Origin: Actinacidiphila acidipaludis
Lineage (GTDB): Bacteria > Actinomycetota > Actinomycetes > Streptomycetales > Streptomycetaceae
Assembly (NCBI RefSeq): GCF_019890725.1
Contig: NZ_JAINZZ010000021.1
Coordinates: 1-64,000, forward strand
Reading direction: 5' to 3'
DNA: 64,000 nucleotides
Shown piece by piece: positions 20,567 through 26,873 of the stretch (position 1 is its first letter; every line of letters begins with the position of its first letter). A model generated the notes under the pieces. The model did no database searches, was not told where the DNA came from, and saw only the letters and a program-made list of their open reading frames with translations. A program made the position numbers and the translations under genes.

Positions 20567-21234
20567 ACATCCTGCACTTCCTGAACACCTTCTTCTCGGA
20601 CGGCGCCAACTGGCACGGCCAGAACGGCATTCCGCACCGCCTGCTGGAGCACCTCCAGTACAGCGCGATCGCGCTCGCCATCGCCGCCGCCATCGGGCTG
20701 CCGATCGGCCTGTTCAGCGGGCACACCGGCCGCGGCGGCTACGCGCTGTCCGCGTTCGCCACCGGCGCCCGCGCGCTCCCCAGCTTCGGCCTGCTCGTGC
20801 TGATGACGGTCTGGCTGGGCGAACTGGGCACCACCCCCGCGATGATCCCGCTGGTGGCGCTGGCCGTGGCGCCCATCCTCGTCACCACGCACGAGGCGAT
20901 CCGCAGCGTCGACCCGGCGCCGGTCGACGCCGCCCGGGGCATGGGGATGACCTCGCTGAGCGTCCTGTTCCAGGTCGAGGTCCCGGTCGCGCTGCCGCTG
21001 ATTCTCGGCGGCCTGCGCTCGGCGGCGATCCAGGTCGTGTCGACGGCCACCATCGCCGCGTACATCAGCCTCGGCGGCTTCGGCCGCTACATCATCGACG
21101 GACTCGCCTCGCACACCTACGCGGACGTGGTCGGCGGAGCGGTCCTCGTCGCCGGGCTCGCGCTCGCGACGATCGGGCTTTTCTGGGCGATCGGGCGGCT
21201 CGTGGTGTCGCCGGGCGTACGGCGCGGCTGTTGA
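20563..21234 (+). CDS. opuCD: Osmoprotectant ABC transporter permease (second)
   Basis: A 223-residue membrane protein. ATG 20563 overlaps the previous stop (ATGA). The EAA loop reads DAARGMGMTSLSVLFQVEVPVALPLILGG, and IQVVSTATIAAYISLGGFGRYI is typical of OpuC/ProW permeases. It lies in one transcription unit with its partner permease and the ATPase. Confidence 0.92.
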   Translation: MNILHFLNTFFSDGANWHGQNGIPHRLLEHLQYSAIALAIAAAIGLPIGLFSGHTGRGGYALSAFATGARALPSFGLLVLMTVWLGELGTTPAMIPLVALAVAPILVTTHEAIRSVDPAPVDAARGMGMTSLSVLFQVEVPVALPLILGGLRSAAIQVVSTATIAAYISLGGFGRYIIDGLASHTYADVVGGAVLVAGLALATIGLFWAIGRLVVSPGVRRGC

Positions 21235-21370
21235 GTCCGTACCGATGCCGTCCGGTGACCTTATTCGCTTGACTGCCCCGGTGCCCCATGGCTGGATTTC
21301 GGGGTAACCGCGGGTCCTGATCGAACAAACGCTCCATGTCCGAAGCCCATTTCGTCCGGAAGCGGTAGTC

Positions 21371-22333
21371 GTGAACTCTCAACGGAAGAACACCTGGTCC
21401 AGCCCGAGGAACGTCAGACTGGCCGCGGTCGTCGTCGCCGCCGTCACCGCAGCCCCCCTGCTGGCGAGCTGTTCCTCCTCCTCCGGCTCCAAGGACCCCC
21501 TGGCCGCGCCCAAGGCCAAGGCCGGCACGGTCGTCGTCGGCTCCAACAACTTCCCCGAGTCGATCCTCATCGGCGACATCTACGGCGAGGCCCTCAAGGC
21601 CAAGGGGATCAAGGTCTCGTACAAGCCCAACATCGGCACCCGAGAGACCACGTACGGCATGCTCAAGAACGGCTCGGTGACCGTGCTCCCCGAGTACAAC
21701 GGCGCGCTGCTGGCCTACCTCGACCCCAAGGCCGCGCCCACCACCGCGGACGCGACGGCCAGCGCGATCACCGCGAAGCTCGACCCCAAGCTGACGCTGC
21801 TCAACCCGGCGCCGGCCGAGGACAAGGATTCCGTGACGGTCAACGCGTCCACCGCCGCGAAGTACCACCTCACCGCGGACTCCACGATCGCCGACCTGGC
21901 CAAGTACGGCGGCCAGATCACCTTCGGCGGCTCCCCGGAGTTCCAGAAGCGACAGCAGGGCCTGGTCGGCCTCAAGTCCGAGTACGGTCTGACGCCCAAG
22001 TCCTACAAGGCGCTGGACGTCGGCGGCCCGCTCACCGAGGCGGCGCTGAAGAACGACAACGTCCAGGCCGCGGACATCTTCAGCACCGACGTCACCATCG
22101 CCCAGGCGAAGATGGTCACGCTCAAGGACCCGAAGAACCTCTTCGGTTTCGAGAACGTCGTCCCGCTGGTCTCCAAGACCGGTCTGCCGCAGAACGGCGT
22201 GGACGCCCTCAACGCCGTCTCGGCCAAGCTGACCACCCAGGCGCTGCTCGACATGAACGCCCAGGTGCAGAACGACAAGAAGGACCCGCTGGCCGTCGCC
22301 AAGGCCTGGCTGTCCTCGGCCGGTCTCGGCTGA
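21371..22333 (+). CDS. opuCC: Osmoprotectant ABC transporter substrate-binding lipoprotein
   Basis: A 320-residue lipoprotein starting at GTG 21371. The signal peptide ends in the lipobox LLASC. The mature part begins AGTVVVGSNNFPESILIGDIYGEALKAKG and contains KPNIGTRETTYGMLKNGSVTVLPEYNG, hallmarks of OpuC/ProX-type binding proteins for quaternary amines. It is separated from the permease gene by 136 bp and may have its own promoter. A strong terminator follows. Confidence 0.93.
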   Translation: MNSQRKNTWSSPRNVRLAAVVVAAVTAAPLLASCSSSSGSKDPLAAPKAKAGTVVVGSNNFPESILIGDIYGEALKAKGIKVSYKPNIGTRETTYGMLKNGSVTVLPEYNGALLAYLDPKAAPTTADATASAITAKLDPKLTLLNPAPAEDKDSVTVNASTAAKYHLTADSTIADLAKYGGQITFGGSPEFQKRQQGLVGLKSEYGLTPKSYKALDVGGPLTEAALKNDNVQAADIFSTDVTIAQAKMVTLKDPKNLFGFENVVPLVSKTGLPQNGVDALNAVSAKLTTQALLDMNAQVQNDKKDPLAVAKAWLSSAGLG

Positions 22334-22370
22334 CACCCTGGCCGCCATGGACCCTGTGTCACCGCCCACC

Positions 22371-22399
22371 AAGGCACCCTCCCCCGGGGAGGGTGCCTT
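22371..22399 (+). terminator. Strong hairpin after the osmoprotectant operon
   Basis: AAGGCACCCTCCCC and its complement form a 14-bp perfect stem with a one-base centre, 38 bp after the lipoprotein stop. The 3' arm contains GGAGGG, which also serves as the likely ribosome binding site for the lyase GTG at 22401, so the hairpin could hide that site. Confidence 0.75.
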
Positions 22400-22400
22400 C

Positions 22401-23903
22401 GTGGTGCTCGACGGATCGAGCCTCGACCCCGCCGCGGTCGCCGCGCTCGCCGGCCGCGAGGCCGAACCGGCCGTCCCGCCCCAGGCGCTGGCCCGCGCCG
22501 AACGCTGCTGGCGCACCGCCCGCGACCTCGCCACATCCGGCCGGCTGTACGGGCGGCACACCGGGGTCGGGGCCAACCGCATGGTGTTCGTCGCCGCCGA
22601 GGAGCAGGCCGGCCAGGACCTGCGCCTGCTGCGCAGCCACGCCGGCGGCATCGGCGTCCTGCTGCCCGCCCGCCAGACCCGGGCGATGCTCGCCATCCGC
22701 GCCAACCAGGTGCTCGCGGGCGGCTCCGGTCTCCAACCCGCCGTCGTCCAGGCCATGGTGGAGGCGCTGCGGCTCGGCGTGCACCCGGCCGTCAACGAGT
22801 ACGGAGCCGTCGGCACCGGCGACCTCACGGCCCTCGCCCAGACCGGCCTCACCCTGATCGGCGAACGCCCCTGGCTCAGCGGGGACCTGGCGCCCGGCGA
22901 GACCGACGCGGCGCGTTCCCTGCCGACCACCGTGCCCGCGCCGGTCACCCTCGAACTGGGCGACGCCCTCGCGCTGATGAGCAGCAGTGCTCTCACGCTC
23001 GGCCAGGCCGCGCTGGTCTGCCACGACGTCGACGTCCTGCTCCGCGCCGGGCACGCCGTCGCCGCCCTGTCGCTCGCCGCCGTCTCCGGCTCCCTGGAGG
23101 CCTACGCCGCCCCAGTGCACGCCCTGCGCCCCTACCCCGGCGCGGTCCACGCCGCGTCCGAGGTGCGGCGCCTGCTCGGCGTGCCCGACCGGCCGCGCTC
23201 GACCGGCCTGCGCATCCAGGACCCCTACGGCTTCCGGGTCTTCCCGCAGGTCCACGGCCCGGCCCTGGAAGCGGCCGGCGAACTGCGCGGCATCCTCGGC
23301 GTGGAGCTCAACTCACCGTCCGAGAACCCGCTGATCACCGAGAACGGCGGACCCGACGGCGGCCCGGCCGCCTACCACCACGGAGGGTTCTTCGCGACGC
23401 CGCTCGGCCTGTCCCTCGACCGCCTCTGCCTGGCCCTGCTGCAGACCGGCCAGCTCTCCGCGGCCCGGCTCTCCTCCTACGCCGACCCCGAGCTCACCGG
23501 CCTGCGGTCCTTCCTCGCCGAGGGACCGGCCGCCAGCTCCGGCGTCATGATCCTGGAGTACAGCGCGAACGCGGCCCTCGCCGAACTCCGCGCCTGCGCG
23601 GCCCCCGCCTCCGCCGGACACGCCGTGCTGTCCCGCGGCCTGGAGGAGGCCGCGAGCTTCGCCTCCCAGGGCGCACGCCAGGCCGAGCGCGCGGTCGACG
23701 CCTATCGGCTGGTGCTGGCCTGCGAACTGGTCGCCGCCGTAAGGGCGTTGCGCCAGCAGCAGCGCGGAGTGCCGGCGGCGGTCCCGACCGCCCCCGTGCT
23801 GGCCGCGCTCGATGCGGGGCTCCCCGAGGGCGGCGAGGACCGCCCCCTCACCGCGGACGTCGCCGCGGCCTCGGCACTGCTGCCCGCGCTGGCCGAGCTC
23901 TGA
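22401..23903 (+). CDS. Aromatic amino acid (histidine/phenylalanine) ammonia-lyase family protein
   Basis: A protein of 500 residues from GTG 22401, or 518 from ATG 22347. I prefer 22401 because GGAGG lies eight bases upstream and the earlier start would run through the terminator hairpin. Family features are YGRHTGVGANR, HPAVNEYGAVGTGDLTALAQ and QDPYGFRVFPQVHG, plus NSPSENPLI and EYSANAALAELR. The MIO-forming triad is normally Ala-Ser-Gly; here the motif reads G138-T139-G140. The enzyme should eliminate ammonia from an aromatic amino acid, but with a Thr in the cofactor triad the activity is uncertain. Confidence 0.85.
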   Translation: MVLDGSSLDPAAVAALAGREAEPAVPPQALARAERCWRTARDLATSGRLYGRHTGVGANRMVFVAAEEQAGQDLRLLRSHAGGIGVLLPARQTRAMLAIRANQVLAGGSGLQPAVVQAMVEALRLGVHPAVNEYGAVGTGDLTALAQTGLTLIGERPWLSGDLAPGETDAARSLPTTVPAPVTLELGDALALMSSSALTLGQAALVCHDVDVLLRAGHAVAALSLAAVSGSLEAYAAPVHALRPYPGAVHAASEVRRLLGVPDRPRSTGLRIQDPYGFRVFPQVHGPALEAAGELRGILGVELNSPSENPLITENGGPDGGPAAYHHGGFFATPLGLSLDRLCLALLQTGQLSAARLSSYADPELTGLRSFLAEGPAASSGVMILEYSANAALAELRACAAPASAGHAVLSRGLEEAASFASQGARQAERAVDAYRLVLACELVAAVRALRQQQRGVPAAVPTAPVLAALDAGLPEGGEDRPLTADVAAASALLPALAEL

Positions 23904-23998
23904 GGTGGACCGCTTTTGCTCCGCTGTTCCCCGGCTCCCTGTACCGTCCGGAATGAGACGGCGCTCGGTGCCGCGCGCAGGCGGGTAGGGGTACGGAC

Positions 23999-24103
23999 AT
24001 GTCGTCCTGGTGGAACAGGCTCAGCGCTCCGCAGCGCATCGGGATCGTCGTCGTGAGCGTGGCCGTGCTCATCGTGATCGCCGGAATGCTGTCCGGGCCG
24101 TAG
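23999..24103 (+). CDS. Small single-pass membrane peptide
   Basis: A 34-residue frame starting at ATG 23999 with GTAGGGG upstream. It reads MSSWWNRLSAPQRIG and then a hydrophobic helix (IVVVSVAVLIVIAGML). Tiny proteins with this layout are frequent in Streptomyces and have no known function. Start, binding site and coding bias look real, but homology is not established. Confidence 0.55.
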   Translation: MSSWWNRLSAPQRIGIVVVSVAVLIVIAGMLSGP

Positions 24104-24131
24104 GACGGCGCCGCTCGACGCAGCCGGGCTC

Positions 24132-24323
24132 CTAGACCTCCGCGGCCCGCGCGAACGCGACGAAGTGGGCCCACGCGGTGGGGGAGAAGGCCAGTTGGGG
24201 GCCCTCCTTGTCCTTGGAGTCCCGCACATGGACGGTGCCGGGGCAGGCTGCGACCTCGACGCAATCGCCCTGACTGCCGCTGCTGTAGCTGCTCTTGAAC
24301 CAGGACAGTTCGGACGTGCTCAT
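24132..24323 (-). CDS. DUF397 protein
   Basis: A 63-residue protein with the family motifs WFKSSYSSGSQGDCVEVA, VHVRDSKDKEGPQLAFSP and the final WAHFVAF. In Streptomyces, DUF397 proteins are encoded next to WhiJ-like regulators and oppose or tune them. Its start overlaps the stop of the upstream regulator gene by four bases, so the two are coupled. Confidence 0.93.
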   Translation of the reverse strand: MSTSELSWFKSSYSSGSQGDCVEVAACPGTVHVRDSKDKEGPQLAFSPTAWAHFVAFARAAEV

Positions 24324-25186
24324 AGCGCTCCTCGCATTCGCTCCAGCAGACGCCTGGAGTCCTCGGGGGTGAGGGCCTGTGAGCGCAGTTTTGCATACCG
24401 CTGGGTGAGGAGGCTGATCGATTTCGGGTCAGTGATCAACCGCCCGTTCTCCTGACCCTCGGAGTATCCGAACCAGCGGTTCTCAGGCGTCTCCAGCAGT
24501 TGCAGCGGGCCGTCCAACCCGGGGTGATTGGGCTGGCGAAGGGGCATGATCTGGAGCTCAACGTTCCAGTGCCGCTGCTCCACATCCAAGAGGTGGTCGA
24601 AGAGTTCCCGCGTGATGACCACGCCACCCGTGTGACGTTCCAGCACCGCCTGTTCGACGATGAAGCTGAACGCCGTGGGTGGCTGGCGTTCCATAGACAG
24701 CAACCCCTGCCGATCGAGGCGGGCTCCGACGCGAGCCTCAAGTTCGGCGGCATCCGGCAGCGGGGGCACGCTGAGCGACACGGCTCGCGCGTACGCCTCG
24801 GTCTGCAACAGGCCCGGGACCACGCGGCACTCGTACGTCTCCAGCGTGATCGCCGTCGCTTCAAGGCGAGCCCAGGTGCGGAACCAACTGGCCAGCCCCG
24901 GTTGGCGGGCGATGTGGCGCACCGCCTTCCGTAAGGCGCCGGTGTTGCCGAGGACGCCCTCGGCCCGCTCGACGAAGTCCACGTCGGGGATGCGCCGGCC
25001 CTGTTCGACGGATGCGACCGTGTGCTTCGAGAAGCGGACGAGCGCCCCGAACTCCTCGCGGGAGTAGCCCGCGTGCTCGCGGAGGGCTTGCAGGAACGCG
25101 CCGAACGTCCGCAGACTGTCGGACGATTCGGGCTCGCCGCCGGTGCCCGTCGCCGGCCCTTCCGTGTTCTCCGCTGTCCCGGCCAT
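24320..25186 (-). CDS. WhiJ-like XRE-family regulator (HTH plus DUF5753)
   Basis: A 288-residue protein. The HTH lies at about residues 28-85 (FLQALREHAGYSREEFGALVRFSKHTVASVEQGRRIP). The DUF5753 domain follows (FRTWARLEATAITLETYECRVVPGLLQTEAYARAV through WFGYSEGQENGRLI). Such regulators control development and antibiotic production, and DUF397 partners are thought to modulate them. It forms an operon with the DUF397 gene and is divergent from an ATPase gene, the classic abaA-like arrangement. Confidence 0.93.
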   Translation of the reverse strand: MAGTAENTEGPATGTGGEPESSDSLRTFGAFLQALREHAGYSREEFGALVRFSKHTVASVEQGRRIPDVDFVERAEGVLGNTGALRKAVRHIARQPGLASWFRTWARLEATAITLETYECRVVPGLLQTEAYARAVSLSVPPLPDAAELEARVGARLDRQGLLSMERQPPTAFSFIVEQAVLERHTGGVVITRELFDHLLDVEQRHWNVELQIMPLRQPNHPGLDGPLQLLETPENRWFGYSEGQENGRLITDPKSISLLTQRYAKLRSQALTPEDSRRLLERMRGAL

Positions 25187-25349
25187 ACTCCGGCCACCTC
25201 CCGCGTGTGCGCGCCCCGCCGATCACCGGCAATCGGGGTCATGCTCACAGACGGTGACTCGTACCGTCCACCGTTGGTGCGCGTACGCTCGCGCAGCGTA
25301 CGCGGTGGGACCCTGGCCCGGGGTATCGGCGCAGGCCACAGTGGGCGCC

Positions 25350-25802
25350 ATGACAGCGCCATCCACTCGTCAACTGCCGGTGTTCGAGCATGAGTTCACG
25401 CAGCGTTTCAGTTCCACGCCGCTCGGGGCGCGGCTCGCCCGCCATCTCGCCCTCTACCAGTTGCACCGGTGGGGTCATCCGCCCGAGACCGGCCTCGCGG
25501 AGGCGGCCGGGCTGATCGTGGCCGAGCTGGCCGCGAACGCGGTGACCCACGGGCGGGTGTCCGGCCGGGACTTCGAGCTGCGTATGGGGCTCACGGCCGA
25601 CATGCTGCGGATCGACGTGACGGACACGCGGACCGAGCGGCGGCCGCCGGTGCCGGGGGAGGCCACGGAACCCGGCCCGCTCGCGGAGTCCGGCCGCGGC
25701 CTGCTGCTGGTGGAGGCGCTGGCCGAGCGCTGGACCGTGGTGGACCGGCCGGAGGTCGGCAAGACGGTGCGGGCCGAACTGTCACGGTCGCCGCAGGGAT
25801 GA
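25350..25802 (+). CDS. GHKL-type ATP-binding protein (anti-sigma kinase-like)
   Basis: A 150-residue protein starting at ATG 25350. The N box is LIVAELAANAVTHGRVSG, the G1-like block is RIDVTDTRTERRPPVP and the G2-like block is ESGRGLLLVEALAERW. This is the RsbW/SpoIIAB-like HATPase fold, which may phosphorylate an anti-anti-sigma factor. It is divergent from the WhiJ/DUF397 pair and belongs to the same locus. No anti-anti-sigma gene is present nearby. Confidence 0.92.
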   Translation: MTAPSTRQLPVFEHEFTQRFSSTPLGARLARHLALYQLHRWGHPPETGLAEAAGLIVAELAANAVTHGRVSGRDFELRMGLTADMLRIDVTDTRTERRPPVPGEATEPGPLAESGRGLLLVEALAERWTVVDRPEVGKTVRAELSRSPQG

Positions 25803-25880
25803 CGCGGCGTGGCGGAACGTGCCCGCGGGTCCGGCCGTGCGGCCGTGCGTTGGTCGTCGGGTGCCCGCGTGCCCGGACGG

Positions 25881-26264
25881 TCAGCGCCGGGGCTCGAAGA
25901 GCTCGACGAGGTTGCCCGCCGGGTCCTCGACCAGGATCTGCCGGCCGCCCACGCCCTCGACGACGTCGTTGCGGAAGTGGGTGCCGGCGGCGCGCAGCCG
26001 CAGGACCTCGGCGTCGAGGTCGTCGACCTGGAGGGAGATCCGGTTCCAGCCGCCCGGCTCGGGCACGCGTCCGTCGGGCATCGTCTGCCCGCCGCCACCG
26101 GGTCCGCCGGGGGCCGAGAGCGCGAGCCGCAGGGGACCGCGCGCGAGCATCGCGAAGGCGGGCGCCGGGTGCATGACCTCGTCGAAGCCGAGGTGCGCGG
26201 TGTAGAAGGCCAGCGCCGCGTCGACGTCGTCCACGATGTACCGCACCAGCACCGTCTCGCCCAT
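25881..26264 (-). CDS. VOC-family (glyoxalase/bleomycin-resistance-like) protein
   Basis: A 127-residue protein starting at ATG 26264 with GAGGAG upstream. It shows the paired beta-alpha-beta-beta-beta modules of the VOC fold: VRYIVDDVDAALAFYTAHLGFDEVMH in the first and NRISLQVDDLDAEVLRLRAAGTHF in the second, ending ILVEDPAGNLVELFEPRR. The last Glu is a usual metal ligand. Members range from glyoxalases to dioxygenases and antibiotic-binding proteins; the substrate is unknown. It is monocistronic. Confidence 0.9.
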   Translation of the reverse strand: MGETVLVRYIVDDVDAALAFYTAHLGFDEVMHPAPAFAMLARGPLRLALSAPGGPGGGGQTMPDGRVPEPGGWNRISLQVDDLDAEVLRLRAAGTHFRNDVVEGVGGRQILVEDPAGNLVELFEPRR

Positions 26265-26389
26265 GCCGTCTCCTCACGCGCCTCCGGGCAACGTACCCCC
26301 GCGTGCCGCCCAGCCCCCGGCGGCACGCGGGCCACCCCCCCCGCCCGATCGCGTCGGCGGCTTCCGGCACGGAGTTCCGCGGGGTTACC

Positions 26390-26869
26390 GTGCGGACACG
26401 GGAGAGCCACGAGTCGCAGGGGGTCGCGGTGTTCGGTGCCGAGGTGGCGGTCGGGTACCTGTGCGCGTACCTCGTGCGGAAGGCGCGGCGTGCGGGCGGG
26501 GCGTTGGACACGGAGGTCGACCGTGCCGTCGACGCGGGGCTGGAGCGGGTGCACGGCCTGGTGGCACGGGCGCTCGGCGACGACGCGGCGCTGGCCCTGG
26601 CGCGTCGGCAGGCCGAGGGCGACGACCACGCCGACGGGGAGGTCTCGGAGCGGACCCGGCGGCGCCTGGCGGGCGCCCTGGAGGAAGCGATGGAGTCCGA
26701 CCCCGGCCTGGCCGGCCGGCTCGGCGAGGCCGTCGCCGCGTTGCGGGCGGCGGAGTCGGCTGCGGGCGGCGGCGCCGACTCCGTGGTGACGGGGAACGTC
26801 TTCCACGGTCCGGCCGCGTTCCAGTCGGGCGGGCACCACAACACGCAGACCAACCACTTCGGATCCTGA
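26390..26869 (+). CDS. Small helical effector-like protein ending in an amyloid-type motif
   Basis: A 159-residue protein from GTG 26390; the frame is open further upstream but this start fits the gap best. The body is all-alpha: FGAEVAVGYLCAYLVRK, then a charged helix (DTEVDRAVDAGLERVHGLVARAL), then RRRLAGALEEAMESDPGLAGRLGEAV. The C-terminus switches to GNVFHGPAAFQSGGHHN and a short Asn/Gln/Gly-rich end. The motif FHGPAAxQSGGHHNxQ recurs at the N-terminus of the next protein. A helical domain followed by such a motif, four bases before an NLR-like gene, matches the layout of bacterial amyloid-signalling (BASS) effectors with putative membrane-active domains. The function is inferred from context only. 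Confidence 0.72.
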   Translation: MRTRESHESQGVAVFGAEVAVGYLCAYLVRKARRAGGALDTEVDRAVDAGLERVHGLVARALGDDAALALARRQAEGDDHADGEVSERTRRRLAGALEEAMESDPGLAGRLGEAVAALRAAESAAGGGADSVVTGNVFHGPAAFQSGGHHNTQTNHFGS

Positions 26870-26873
26870 CGAC

